A stretch of DNA of 64,000 nucleotides, taken from assembly GCA_965228975.1 (NCBI GenBank), contig OZ245851.1, positions 5,394,001 through 5,458,000 of the forward strand, read 5' to 3'. Shown piece by piece: positions 1 to 9,319 of the stretch. This stretch comes from JAJFJD01 sp965228975 (GTDB lineage Bacteria > Pseudomonadota > Alphaproteobacteria > UBA8366). A program made the position numbers and the translations under genes. Below the pieces are notes generated by a model, which was given only the letters and a program-made list of their open reading frames with translations, had not been told where the DNA came from and did not search any database. Each line of letters starts with the position of its first letter. Position 1 is the first letter of the stretch.

Positions 1-1297
1 CCGCGTCCTTGATCGCCTCCCGGCAGGTCAGGAAATAGGCGAACCGCAACCGAACCTCGCGGCCCGGCGCCAGCCGGAAGAATTTGCGCGGCGGGTCTTC
101 CATGAAATCGTCCCGCTCGATATAGAGTTCGCGGGCGAAGGGAACCTTACGCGTGTCGCTGTCCGGCTCCTGTGGCTTGTTGACCGCCTCGAGCTCCTCG
201 GTCTGGCCTTCGGGATAATTCTCGATCACGACCTTGAGCGGCCGGAGGACGGCCATTCGGCGCTCGGCGTGGGCGTTGAGGTGCTCGCGGATGCAATGGT
301 CCAGCATGGCCGCTTCGACCACGCCGTCGCTCTTGGTGATGGCGAGCCGGCCGATGAAGTCGCGGATCGCCGCCGCGGGCACGCCGCGCCGCCGCAGGCC
401 GGACACCGTCGGCATCCGCGGATCGTCCCAGCCCGCGACATGGCCGTCGTCGACGAGCTGCGCCAGGTTCCGCTTCGACAAGACCGTATGGGTGATGTTG
501 AGACGGGAAAATTCGTACTGCCGGGGCCGGGCCGGGACGGGCAAGTTCTCGATGTACCAATCGTACAATGGCCGATGGTCGGAAAACTCCATCGTGCAGA
601 GGGAATGCGTCACGCCCTCGATCGCATCCGACTGGCCGTGTGCGAAATCGTAGGTCGGGTAGATGCACCATGTGGTGCCGGTGCGCGGATGCGGGGCATG
701 CATGATCCGGTACAGTGCCGGATCGCGCAGGTTCATGTTGCCCGACGCCATGTCGATGCGGGCGCGCAGGACGCGTGCGCCGTCTGGAAATTCGCCGGCC
801 CGCATCCGTCGGAACAGGTCGAGATTTTCGTCCACCGACCGGTTGCGATAAGGGCTGTCCCGGCCCGGTTCCGTGAGCGTGCCGCGATACTCGCGCATCT
901 CCTCGGCCGATAGGTCGTCGACATAGGCCTTGCCGGCTTGGATCAAGTGTTCCGCCCACTCGTAGAGCTGCTCGAAATAGTCCGACGCATGATGCAGATG
1001 CTCGCCCCAATCGAAGCCAAGCCAGCGCACATCGGTCTGAATGGCGTCGATGAATTCCTGTTCCTCGCGCGTCGGGTTGGTGTCGTCGAAGCGCAGGTTG
1101 CATCTGCCGCCGAACTCCTCGGCGATCCCAAAATTGAGGCAGATCGACTTGGCGTGGCCGATATGCAGGTAGCCGTTCGGCTCCGGCGGAAAGCGGGTGA
1201 CAATCGTTTGATGCCGGCCGGACCGCAGGTCGTCGCGGATGGTGTCGCGGATAAAGTCCCGGTTGCCGTCTTCGATTTCTGCGTCGGCGTTACTCAT
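1..1297 (-). CDS. glnS: Glutaminyl-tRNA synthetase (3' end outside window)
   Basis: Class I aminoacyl-tRNA synthetase charging tRNA-Gln in the cytoplasm. The reading frame starts MSNADAEIEDGNRDFIRD and runs off the left edge after about 432 codons. The class I signature is clear: PPEPNGYLHIGHAKSICLNFG (HIGH) near residues 36-55, then RFDDTNPTREEQEF, typical of the Gln/Glu group, and VLSKR in the KMSKS position. RFPPEPNGYLHIGHAKS and the ITHTVLSKRNL context favour GlnRS over GluRS. The C-terminal anticodon-binding barrel is only partly present. It is the first gene of a minus-strand run; 135 bp separate it from the upstream hyuB stop. Confidence 0.93.
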   Translation of the reverse strand, partial: MSNADAEIEDGNRDFIRDTIRDDLRSGRHQTIVTRFPPEPNGYLHIGHAKSICLNFGIAEEFGGRCNLRFDDTNPTREEQEFIDAIQTDVRWLGFDWGEHLHHASDYFEQLYEWAEHLIQAGKAYVDDLSAEEMREYRGTLTEPGRDSPYRNRSVDENLDLFRRMRAGEFPDGARVLRARIDMASGNMNLRDPALYRIMHAPHPRTGTTWCIYPTYDFAHGQSDAIEGVTHSLCTMEFSDHRPLYDWYIENLPVPARPRQYEFSRLNITHTVLSKRNLAQLVDDGHVAGWDDPRMPTVSGLRRRGVPAAAIRDFIGRLAITKSDGVVEAAMLDHCIREHLNAHAERRMAVLRPLKVVIENYPEGQTEELEAVNKPQEPDSDTRKVPFARELYIERDDFMEDPPRKFFRLAPGREVRLRFAYFLTCREAIKDA

Positions 1298-1432
1298 AAC
1301 GGTATTGCTCCGGTGCGATTGCCGGCGGCCCGTCGTGCTTGCCAGCCGGTGGCCGCATTCTCTGCCAGAAAATAACAGCCGCGCCAAGCGGTATGCGCGT
1401 AACGGGGCCTTGATTCGGCGGGGGATTTCCCC

Positions 1433-3076
1433 CTAATCGTCGCTGCCGGCCGATACCGTGGCCAGACCATCCCGGCGATCCGCGGCCCGCCGGGCCGGAT
1501 CGCGTGTGGCGGGATCACCGAACCCACCACCGCCGGGGGTATGGATCACAAGGCGTTCGCCGGCGGCGATCCGCTGGGTTCCCTTACCTTTCAGGCGATT
1601 GCCGGATTTCAGGAACACCGCACCTTGGCCTCCGTCCTGTCCGCCGTTGCGGCCGCGCGCCGGATGTTCGATCCGGTCGAAGGCGGCCAGCATCTCGAAT
1701 TCCTTATCGATGGCGCTCTCGATTTCAAGCACTTGACCGAGTCCGCCGCGAAATTCACCGGCTCCGCCGGAGTCGGCACGAAATTCCTTTCGCCAAAAAA
1801 TGACCGGTGCGACCGATTCGTTGATCTCGACCGGCGTACCCTTGACGCCGCTGGGATAGGCCGTGGCCGACAGGCCGTCCTTGTTTGGCCGCGCGCCGGT
1901 GCCGCCATTGGTCACCGCGGTGACGGCGAACAGCGTGCTCTCGTTGCTGCCCCGGTCGGTCTCGCCGCGGAAGGTGAGGTTCCACAAACAGGAAGCGCCC
2001 TCGGCCGGCACCAGACCGGGTGCGACCTGCTGCAGGCATCCGAACACTACGTCGGGCAGCATCTGGCCGATCACATGACGCGTGCAGACGGCGGCCGGAT
2101 AGGGTGCGTTGAGTATCGAGCCCTCGGGCGCCGTCACCGTGAAAGGCGACAGGGAGCCGGCATTGTTCGGGATCTTGGGCGAGACGATGCAGCCGAGCCC
2201 GAAACTCGTGTAGGCGGTAGTGTAGGCCGACGGTACGTTGACGCCGTAACGCGACATCGGAGACGTGCCGTCATAGTCGACCGAGATGCCGGTGTCGTCG
2301 ATCGTCAGCGCAGCGACCAGGTCAAGCGACCCATCGTAGCCGTCGATCCGCATGCTGTTGCGGTAGACGCCGTTCGGCAGTTTCGCGATCTCCGCCATCA
2401 CCGCGTCGCGCGACGACGTGCAGATGTAGTCCGCCAGGACATCCAGCGAGTCCAACTCGAACTCGTCCATCATTTCGACCAGGCGGGTGCAACCGATGTC
2501 GTTGCAGGCGGCCAACGAATAAACGTCGCCCTCGGACTCGACCGGCTGGCGCGTATTGGCGCGCACCATGGCCAACAAGGTTTCGTTCATCACGCCACGG
2601 TCGGCGAGTTTCAGCATCGGGATATAGATGCCCTCCATATGCACGTCGGTGCCGTCCGGCCCGGTACCGATGCCGCCGATATCGGTCAGATGCGACGTGC
2701 AGGAAAACAGCGCGACCAGTTCGCCCTTGCGGAAGCACGGCGTGGTCAGCACGAAATCGTTGAGATGGCCCGTCCCCATCCATGGGTCGTTGGTGATGTA
2801 GATGTCGCCGTCGGACATCGTCTCCAACGGAAAGTGCCGGATGAAATGATGCACCGATTCGGCCATGGAGTTGACGTGACCGGGGGTTCCGGTCACCGCC
2901 TGCGCCAGCATCCGGCCCTGCCGGTCGAAGACGCCCGCAGACAGGTCGCCGCACTCGCGCACGATCGGGCTGAACGCGGTCCGGATCAGCGTTTGCGCCT
3001 GTTCCTCGACCACGGCGATCAACCGGTTCCACATGACTTGCATGCGGATCGTGTCCATCGCGCTTTTGCCGCTCAT
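1433..3076 (-). CDS. hyuB: Hydantoinase B / oxoprolinase subunit (HyuB family)
   Basis: 547 aa, the usual length for the B subunit of ATP-dependent N-methylhydantoinase/5-oxoprolinase/acetone-carboxylase-like enzymes, which open cyclic amides or carboxylate ketones using ATP. Family hallmarks include ERGDLSAGVFD-like text (VRECGDLSAGVFDRQGRML), HVNSMAESVHHF, ITNDPWMGTGHLNDFVLTTP and a C-terminal HTPGGGGFGDP. The start overlaps the hyuA stop by 4 bp (ATGA), so A and B are translationally coupled and almost certainly form one heteromer. The true substrate (hydantoin, oxoproline or other) cannot be told from sequence. Confidence 0.9.
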   Translation of the reverse strand: MSGKSAMDTIRMQVMWNRLIAVVEEQAQTLIRTAFSPIVRECGDLSAGVFDRQGRMLAQAVTGTPGHVNSMAESVHHFIRHFPLETMSDGDIYITNDPWMGTGHLNDFVLTTPCFRKGELVALFSCTSHLTDIGGIGTGPDGTDVHMEGIYIPMLKLADRGVMNETLLAMVRANTRQPVESEGDVYSLAACNDIGCTRLVEMMDEFELDSLDVLADYICTSSRDAVMAEIAKLPNGVYRNSMRIDGYDGSLDLVAALTIDDTGISVDYDGTSPMSRYGVNVPSAYTTAYTSFGLGCIVSPKIPNNAGSLSPFTVTAPEGSILNAPYPAAVCTRHVIGQMLPDVVFGCLQQVAPGLVPAEGASCLWNLTFRGETDRGSNESTLFAVTAVTNGGTGARPNKDGLSATAYPSGVKGTPVEINESVAPVIFWRKEFRADSGGAGEFRGGLGQVLEIESAIDKEFEMLAAFDRIEHPARGRNGGQDGGQGAVFLKSGNRLKGKGTQRIAAGERLVIHTPGGGGFGDPATRDPARRAADRRDGLATVSAGSDD

Positions 3077-5169
3077 GCCGCTGTCTCCTTCTTCCGATAC
3101 AGGATCAGGTAGCCGTTCGCCGCAATGGTCGCATCGAACCGGCTATTTAGAAAAGTGGATGTTTCGTCCTCCGCGACAATGGCCGGGCCGCCGATCGTCA
3201 TCCCCGGGCCCAGGTCGGCGCGGCGGTAGAGCGGGATTTCGATGTCCCGGTTTGCTTCCGCATCGAAAAGCCGGCGCATGGCGGCGGGCGGCGGGGCATC
3301 GCATGGCGGGCTCTCGCCGAACGGCGCGGGCGCGGCCGTGGCCGTGGACAGCGTCAGGCCCCAGGTCAGGACTTCCACCTCGGCGGTGGGAATCGTCCGG
3401 CGGTACAGCGCTTCGTATTGCCGGTCGAATTCGGCCTGCAGTGTCTCCGCATCGGCATCGGTCAGCGGCCGGTTCGGCAACGGGACGACGATCTCGTGCC
3501 CCTGGCCCACATAACGCATGTAGGCGATGCGCTGCTCGACCGTTCCCGCCGCCGGGGCCGCCGCATCGACGACGGCGGATGCTTCGGCTTGCATCTCGTC
3601 GATGATCGAATTCACCAAAGATGGTTCGAATTGGCGCAACCGCATGTTCCGGCTGCGCACGACTTCGTAGGCGACGGGTGCGGTCAGGAAGCCGACCGCC
3701 GACCCGACCCCGGCATTGGTCGGCACGACGATGGTGTCGATGCTCAGCTTGTCCGCCAGCCGCGCGGCGTGCAGCGGGGCGGCCCCGCCGAAGGCGACGA
3801 TGGAATGGTCGGCGGCGACGCGGCCCTGCTCGACCGCGTGGACGCGGGCGGCGTTCGCCATCGTTTCGTCGACCATCTCGGTGATGCCATAGGCGGCCAT
3901 CGGTGGCGTCAGATTCAGCGGGTCGCCGATGTCGCGCTTGATCGTCGCTTCCGATTGGTCGGGTGCGAGCGTCAGCTTGCCGCCGGCGAAATGCCCCGGA
4001 TCGATCCGCCCGAGCAAGATATCCGCATCGGTAATCGTTGGCCTATCCCCGCCCCGGTCGTAGGCCGCGGGTCCGGGGTCGGCGCCTGCGCTGTCGGGAC
4101 CGATCGTGATGCGGTTGAGCGCGTCGAGACGGGCGATCGATCCGCCGCCTGCGCCGATCTCCACCATCTCGATGACCGGGATGCGGAGCGGCAGACCGCT
4201 GCCTTTGAGGAAACGGGCGGCGCGGTCCACTTCGAACTCGCGTGCCTTGTGCGGCTGATGGTCTTCGATCAGGCAAATCTTCGCCGTCGTGCCGCCCATG
4301 TCGAAGGAGATGACCTTGTCCAGCCCGGCTTCCGCCGCGGCCTGGCAAGCGAGGATCGCGCCGCCGGCCGGACCGGACTCGACGAGCCGGATTGGAAAGC
4401 GCTGCGCCGTCTCCAGCGTCGTCAGACCGCCGCCGGACGTCATCAACAAGACCGGGCATTGGAAACGCTGCGCGGCGAGTTGGTCGCGCATGCGGCCGAG
4501 GTAGCGCGCCATCGCCGGGCGGACATAGGCATTCGCCGCGGTGGTGGTCAGGCGCTCGTATTCGCGGACTTCCGGGCAGACCTCGCTGGAGAGGGAGATC
4601 GAGAGATCGGGGAGCGCCGCGGCGATCAAATCCCGCGTGCGGTGCTCGTGATCCGGATTGGCGTAGGCGTGCAGGTATCCGATGGCTACGCTTTCGGTAC
4701 CCAATTCCTCGATGGTCGGGACGAGCGCCGTCACGGCCTGCTCGTCGAGCGGCAGCAATACCTTGCCGTGCACGTCCATGCGTTCCGGAACCGTCAGCCG
4801 GCGCGCGCGCGGTACCAGCGGCACGGGTTTCTCGATCTGGACGTCGTATTGGTCGTAACGGCTTTCGTATCCGATTTCGAGAACGTCGCGGAATCCCTCC
4901 GTCGTGATCAGGCTCGTGACCGCTCCCTTGCGCTCCAGAATGGCATTGGTGGCCAGCGTCGTTCCGTGGATGACCAACCCGACGGCGGTGGGATCGGTGC
5001 CGGTATCGCGCAGCACCGCGTCGATACCGGCCATTACGCCCTGTTCCGGCGCATCGGGTGTCGTCAATACCTTTGCGGTCGCCAGCTCGTGCCCGAGATC
5101 GAGAACGAGATCTGTGAAGGTGCCACCGATGTCGATGGCAAGCCGAGGCGCTGGACTCTCTTTCGTCAT
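3073..5169 (-). CDS. hyuA: Hydantoinase A / oxoprolinase subunit (HyuA family)
   Basis: 698 aa from ATG at 5169 (MTKESPAPRLAIDIGGTFTDLV). I prefer this start over an in-frame ATG 69 bp upstream because family members begin a few residues before the IDIGGTFTD phosphate-binding motif. HyuA has an actin/ASKHA-like ATPase fold: IDIGGTFTD at the N terminus, HGTTLATNAILERKGA, SFDMGGTTAKICLI and a later GPGPA-like ADPGPAAYDRGG. It supplies ATP-driven activation for the HyuB active site. The two genes form an operon transcribed away from the SDR gene at 5417; a 247-bp divergent spacer lies between. Confidence 0.9.
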   Translation of the reverse strand: MTKESPAPRLAIDIGGTFTDLVLDLGHELATAKVLTTPDAPEQGVMAGIDAVLRDTGTDPTAVGLVIHGTTLATNAILERKGAVTSLITTEGFRDVLEIGYESRYDQYDVQIEKPVPLVPRARRLTVPERMDVHGKVLLPLDEQAVTALVPTIEELGTESVAIGYLHAYANPDHEHRTRDLIAAALPDLSISLSSEVCPEVREYERLTTTAANAYVRPAMARYLGRMRDQLAAQRFQCPVLLMTSGGGLTTLETAQRFPIRLVESGPAGGAILACQAAAEAGLDKVISFDMGGTTAKICLIEDHQPHKAREFEVDRAARFLKGSGLPLRIPVIEMVEIGAGGGSIARLDALNRITIGPDSAGADPGPAAYDRGGDRPTITDADILLGRIDPGHFAGGKLTLAPDQSEATIKRDIGDPLNLTPPMAAYGITEMVDETMANAARVHAVEQGRVAADHSIVAFGGAAPLHAARLADKLSIDTIVVPTNAGVGSAVGFLTAPVAYEVVRSRNMRLRQFEPSLVNSIIDEMQAEASAVVDAAAPAAGTVEQRIAYMRYVGQGHEIVVPLPNRPLTDADAETLQAEFDRQYEALYRRTIPTAEVEVLTWGLTLSTATAAPAPFGESPPCDAPPPAAMRRLFDAEANRDIEIPLYRRADLGPGMTIGGPAIVAEDETSTFLNSRFDATIAANGYLILYRKKETAA

Positions 5170-5416
5170 GGGGGAACCGTTTCTGAATCGCCTGGCAGCG
5201 GTTGGGTCATTCGCGTGTCTTGGAGAAACGCCCGGCAAGCGCGGCGGTGCCCCGGGAAATTAGGCCGTATCTTTAACCGCTTGGTGGCGTTGCGCAATAG
5301 TGCTGTGTGACCCGACCCCAACGGACATCAACAGAAGTCGTGCATGGGGGGCACCGTCGGGTATCATAGAGTGACGAGAAATTTCCAAAATTGACTTCCA
5401 GGGAGGAACCCGTCGC

Positions 5417-6208
5417 ATGGATCTAGGCATTGCGGGGAAACGCGCACTTGTATTGGGCGCCAGCAAGGGGCTCGGATACGCGGTGGCGCATGCGCTGGCA
5501 AGCGAAGGCGTATCGGTCGCGGTCAGTAGTTCGAGCATGGACCGCGCCGCCGAGGCGGCCGAGACGATCGGCACGGAAACCGGCTCGAAGACCGTACCGT
5601 TGCTGGGCGACGTATCGTCGTCCGAGAACATGGATACGCTGGCGGACGAAGCGGTCGCGGCGCTTGGCGGCGTCGATATCCTGGTTAACAACCATGGCGG
5701 TCCGCCGCTGGGCTTCGCGCGTGATCTCGAAGAGACGGTCCTGATCGATCAGTTCCAGAAGATGGTGGTCAGCATCATCCACATCACGAGCCGCTTGGTG
5801 CCGGCCATGGTCGAGCGGAAATGGGGCCGTGTCCTGACGATCGGTTCGTCGGGCAATGTGGAGCCGCTGCACAACATGGTGTTGTCGAACACGCTGCGCG
5901 GCGCGGTCGTGAACTACACCAAGACGCTGGCGAACGAGGTGGCCAAGGACGGCGTGACGGTGAATATCGTGGCGCCCGGCACGATCCTGACCGACCGATC
6001 GCGTTCCTCGGCGGAGACCAACGCCAAGCGGCTCGGCATCACGCCCGAAGAGGTGCTGGCCGAGCGGGTTAAGGGTATCCCGGCAGGCCGTTTCGGGGAT
6101 CCGAAGGAGTTCGGTGCCGTGGCGGCCTTCCTGTGCGGCCAGAACTCGGGTTATTGCACCGGCAGCATCTGGCGGGTCGACGGCGGACGCATCAAGACCA
6201 TCGTTTGA
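5417..6208 (+). CDS. Divergent short-chain dehydrogenase/reductase
   Basis: 263 aa with a Rossmann fold: GASKGLG (residues 14-20), NNHGGPP in place of the usual NNAG, and a C-terminal GSIWRVDGG. The SDR catalytic Tyr-x3-Lys is absent: at the aligned position I read S157-N-T-L-R161, directly before GAVVNYTKTLANE. This matches an SDR subgroup known to lack the canonical tetrad (BKR-like SDR-like), so its reaction is uncertain. Start ATG is preceded by a strong GGGAGGAA at 5401-5408. It is divergent from hyuA and followed 93 bp later by a GST. Confidence 0.85.
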   Translation: MDLGIAGKRALVLGASKGLGYAVAHALASEGVSVAVSSSSMDRAAEAAETIGTETGSKTVPLLGDVSSSENMDTLADEAVAALGGVDILVNNHGGPPLGFARDLEETVLIDQFQKMVVSIIHITSRLVPAMVERKWGRVLTIGSSGNVEPLHNMVLSNTLRGAVVNYTKTLANEVAKDGVTVNIVAPGTILTDRSRSSAETNAKRLGITPEEVLAERVKGIPAGRFGDPKEFGAVAAFLCGQNSGYCTGSIWRVDGGRIKTIV

Positions 6209-6301
6209 ACCGTCGCTGCTGCATTCTATCTTAAACGCCTTATAGAAAACCGGCGGGCGCCGCACCCCGTGGCCGCGCGCCGTTGAGAGGGAGAGCTACC
6301 C

Positions 6302-6931
6302 GTGATCGATCTTTACACCTGGACGACCCCGAACGGCCGCAAGGTCTCCATCGCCTTGGAAGAGCTGGAACTGCCGTATACCGCGCATGCGGTCAATATC
6401 GGCGAGGATGAGCAATTCGCGCCGGACTTCCTGAAGATCGCGCCGAACAACAAAATTCCCGCGATCGTCGATAACGACAACGGCATGGCGATGATGGAGT
6501 CGGGCGCGATCCTGCTCTATCTCGCGAAGAAGGCGGGCAAGTTGCTGCCGAGCGACGAGAAAGCGCGCTGGTCGGCGATCGAATGGCTGATGTGGCAGAT
6601 GGGCGGCGTGGGCCCGATGTGCGGGCAGGTGCATCACTTCGTGCGCTTCAACCCGGGCAAGAGCGCCTATGCCGAGGAACGGTTCCTGAAGGAGGCGAAG
6701 CGGCTCTATGGCGTGATGGACAAGCGGTTAGCCGATCATGAGTTTCTTGCGGGCGAATACTCGGTCGCCGATATCGCGACCTGGCCGTGGATCTCGCGTT
6801 TCGAATGGCAGACCATCGATCTGAACGCGTTTCCCAACGTGAAGCGTTGGTATACCGACATCGCCAGCCGGCCGGCGGTGCAGCGCGGTTACGACGTCCC
6901 GAAGAAGGTCGGCGACATCCCCATGCCATAA
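6302..6931 (+). CDS. Glutathione S-transferase family protein, YfcG/YghU-like
   Basis: 209 aa from GTG at 6302, with GAGAGGGAGAG about 6 bp upstream. The N terminus MIDLYTWTTPNGRKVSIALEE closely resembles YfcG-type GSTs (MIDLYxxxTPNGxK), which act as glutathione-dependent disulfide-bond oxidoreductases. NKIPAIVD and ESGAILLYLA form the glutathione-binding thioredoxin-like half; a helical C-terminal half follows with ADIATWPWISR. Cytoplasmic; the physiological substrate is unknown. Probably co-transcribed with the SDR upstream. Confidence 0.88.
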   Translation: MIDLYTWTTPNGRKVSIALEELELPYTAHAVNIGEDEQFAPDFLKIAPNNKIPAIVDNDNGMAMMESGAILLYLAKKAGKLLPSDEKARWSAIEWLMWQMGGVGPMCGQVHHFVRFNPGKSAYAEERFLKEAKRLYGVMDKRLADHEFLAGEYSVADIATWPWISRFEWQTIDLNAFPNVKRWYTDIASRPAVQRGYDVPKKVGDIPMP

Positions 6932-6954
6932 GCGGACGGCGGGGCTAACCGGCG

Positions 6955-7410
6955 TTAGCCGTTCCGGTCCTGCCAGGCGTCGACGAAGCCCTGCATCGAG
7001 TCCGGCTGTGTCTTGTGGTTCAAGGGGGACGGCGGGATTGTCACCCAGGGCTGGGCGCTGCGCGTCCAGACGCTGCCGACCGGGTTCAGCCAGCTCGTAT
7101 CGTCGAGTGTCCCGGCCTTGATCGACAACGCGCCGGGATGCCGCGCCGGTGCGTTGTAAAGACGCGTCCCGCAGTCACCGCAGAAATGAGCGACCTTTGC
7201 GTTCCCGCTATCCGCGACCGTATGCCATTCCTTCGGCATACCGGCGGTGATCTTTAGCGCTTCGCTTGGAATCCGGAAGGTCATGCCGAAGGCGCTGGCG
7301 GACTGTTTCTGACAGTCCGTGCAATGGCACGCATAAAGGGTTAGCGGCTTTGCCGTGATTTCGTATCGGATGGCGCCGCATTGGCAGCCGCCGGTATAGG
7401 GTGGTTCCAT
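6955..7410 (-). CDS. GFA (glutathione-dependent formaldehyde-activating-like) zinc protein
   Basis: 151 aa. The Mss4/GFA/CENP-V zinc fold is shown by GGCQCGAIRY, CHCTDCQKQSAS and FCGDCGTRLYN, the usual pattern of Cys pairs binding two zinc ions. Family members are mostly annotated as aldehyde-detoxifying or S-hydroxymethyl-glutathione-forming proteins, but few are characterised. It is the last gene of the minus-strand unit that begins with the peptide ABC transporter, 28 bp after the hydrolase gene, so it may be co-expressed with it. Confidence 0.85.
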   Translation of the reverse strand: MEPPYTGGCQCGAIRYEITAKPLTLYACHCTDCQKQSASAFGMTFRIPSEALKITAGMPKEWHTVADSGNAKVAHFCGDCGTRLYNAPARHPGALSIKAGTLDDTSWLNPVGSVWTRSAQPWVTIPPSPLNHKTQPDSMQGFVDAWQDRNG

Positions 7411-7438
7411 ACGCTTCCTCGTTGCGGTGGGGCGCCGG

Positions 7439-8545
7439 TTAGTCGGTCAGCGCGTCCAGGATGCGGTTGTAGACGCCGTCCGCCTTCTCTTTCTGAACCC
7501 AGCGCAGCACCGTGACGAGATCGTGGTCCGGATCGACCCAGACAACGTTGAACCCGGCTCCGGCCAGGAAGAAGCTGGTGGCCGGCGCGCTGGGGCCGCG
7601 CTCGCGCGGGCCGTTCAGCCAGAACATATAGCCGTAGTTCGGATTGTGCGGGCAGGGTTCCAGCGCCTTCGCGATGAAGTCTTCCGACAACAACTGCGTG
7701 CCGCCCCAGTTGCCCCGGCGCTGCATCAGCAGGCCGACCCGGGCGTGGTCGAAGGTATTGATGAACAGGCCGCCGCCCCAATGCCCGCCGCCCGATACGG
7801 ACTGCATCCTCTTGCCGTCGATCTCGATCCAGGAATTCTCGTAGCCATGCCATTCCCAGCTATCGGAGGCGCCGATCGGGTCCATGACGTATTCGCGCAG
7901 CACCTCCGGCAGCGGCCGCTTCCAGACATGCAGTAGCGCAAGGCTCGCTAGGTTGACCCGCACGTCATTGTATTCCCAATGGGTGCCGGGTTTTTTCATC
8001 TCGCGTTTGGTGCCCTTCATATCCGTGTGCCGGTGATGGTCGAGCCAGTCCGGCTTGCCCCACAATTCGCCGCTCCACTCGCTGGTCTGCTGGAACAGCA
8101 TGTGCCAGGTGATGTCGCGGTTTTGGGGGGATTCGAAGCAGCCGTTGTCGACCAGGTCGCGGACCGGCGCGTGGACGTCCGGGATGAGGCCCCGGTCAAA
8201 TGCGAGGCCGAAACAGATTGCGAGGTAGCTCTTGGTTGCGCTGAAGGTCATGTCGGCCCGCTCGGTCGTGCCCCATTCGGCGACAATGCGGCCGCCCCGC
8301 AGGATGATTCCGCTCTGCTCGCCGCGACTCTTCAGCGGGCCGATCTTGGCGTTGTAGGGCGCCGGCTCGTGCATCATGTCCGCTACCGGCCGATCCAGAT
8401 CACGCGTCCAGAGCGTTTCGACGGAACGGGCGTACTCGATCGCCTCGGCCAGTTTGCCGGCGTCGAGGCCCACCTCCTGCGGCGTTGCCCGGTCCCAATC
8501 ATCGCCTGTTCGCGGAATATAGGGCGTGTCGGTCTGGTCGAGCAT
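7439..8545 (-). CDS. Serine hydrolase, beta-lactamase class C family
   Basis: 368 aa. The S-x-x-K nucleophile motif is S102-A-T-K105 (FSATKSYLAI), the Y-x-N equivalent is WEYNDVRVN, and GGGHWGGGLF could supply the HxG-like third motif region. Such proteins (Pfam Beta-lactamase) act as esterases, D-aminopeptidases or amide hydrolases; true antibiotic resistance is unlikely. I see no signal peptide, which points to a cytoplasmic enzyme acting on an imported substrate. It lies 21 bp downstream of the DUF1194 gene in the dpp-like operon, suggesting that it processes what that importer brings in. Confidence 0.85.
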   Translation of the reverse strand: MLDQTDTPYIPRTGDDWDRATPQEVGLDAGKLAEAIEYARSVETLWTRDLDRPVADMMHEPAPYNAKIGPLKSRGEQSGIILRGGRIVAEWGTTERADMTFSATKSYLAICFGLAFDRGLIPDVHAPVRDLVDNGCFESPQNRDITWHMLFQQTSEWSGELWGKPDWLDHHRHTDMKGTKREMKKPGTHWEYNDVRVNLASLALLHVWKRPLPEVLREYVMDPIGASDSWEWHGYENSWIEIDGKRMQSVSGGGHWGGGLFINTFDHARVGLLMQRRGNWGGTQLLSEDFIAKALEPCPHNPNYGYMFWLNGPRERGPSAPATSFFLAGAGFNVVWVDPDHDLVTVLRWVQKEKADGVYNRILDALTD

Positions 8546-8566
8546 GAGCTTCCTCCGGAGAAAAGA

Positions 8567-9319
8567 TCAGGGTCGTTGCGCGTCGGCGAAGTCTTGGTGC
8601 GGGCCGGCATCGACGATCTCGCGCATCAGCTTGCGAATGATTGCGCGCTCGAAATCCTCGAAACTCTTCGCGACGACGATGAAGGCGTTGGCGCCGGCGA
8701 TGACGTTCTTGCGGTAGTAGCGCTCGATATCGTCGGGCGGCAGGCCCGAGAACTGACGGTCGTTATCATTGACGATCGGCAGCCCGTTGATCGTGATCTT
8801 GCGCTTGACGGCCTCAGCCTGCATCTGCGCCAGCGGCGGGCCGTTGTTGTTGCGTCCGTCGCCGGAAACGTCGATGACGCGGCGCTTGCTCTCGTAGGGA
8901 TTGTTGTCCAGCAACGTCATGGCGTAGCCGATCGCGGAACTGATCGACGTGAAATGACCGTCCAGAATCGGAGAGGACTTCAGCCGTTCGCCAAACGCAA
9001 CGGCGCTTGCCTTATCGGAAACGGTCGTCCAATCGATAAGAAGCCGCTGATTGTTCACATCCGCCCATTCGAAATAGGCCAGCGCGATCTTGCCGTGTTT
9101 GCCTTTCTGGATCGCATGCAGGATGCCGGGGTCCTTGATCGCGGAGATATATCCCTCGCGTTGCAGTTTGACTTCTTGGTTGTCGATGCTTTCGGAGGAA
9201 TCGACGGCCAGCACCAGGGCGAGATCGACCGCTTCGGCCGATGCTTTGGTCATGGGCCCCAACAGCAACAGGCCGAGGAGCAGAAACCGAACCCCTATCG
9301 ATCCGGTCCGCCGCATCAT
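8567..9319 (-). CDS. Secreted VWA-type protein, DUF1194 family
   Basis: 250 aa. An N-terminal signal peptide is visible (two Arg, then VRFLLLGLLLLGPMTKASAEA, probable cleavage near residue 28). The mature part starts VDLALVLAVDSSESID, whose D-x-S-x-S (D40-S44) is the metal-ion-dependent adhesion site of a von Willebrand factor A fold; ISSAIGYAM and VIDVSGDGRNN supply the later MIDAS Thr/Asp equivalents. The function of DUF1194 is not established. Its ATG overlaps the dppF-like stop by 4 bp, so translation is coupled to the ABC transporter, an unusual partner for a periplasmic VWA protein. Confidence 0.85.
   Translation of the reverse strand: MMRRTGSIGVRFLLLGLLLLGPMTKASAEAVDLALVLAVDSSESIDNQEVKLQREGYISAIKDPGILHAIQKGKHGKIALAYFEWADVNNQRLLIDWTTVSDKASAVAFGERLKSSPILDGHFTSISSAIGYAMTLLDNNPYESKRRVIDVSGDGRNNNGPPLAQMQAEAVKRKITINGLPIVNDNDRQFSGLPPDDIERYYRKNVIAGANAFIVVAKSFEDFERAIIRKLMREIVDAGPHQDFADAQRP

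Noticed and set aside
1541..5310. Very long plus-strand open frames opposite hyuB and hyuA (up to about 630 codons).
   Set aside because: They are antisense to the HyuA/HyuB domains, His/Arg/Asp-rich and featureless; long antisense frames are expected in GC-rich DNA.
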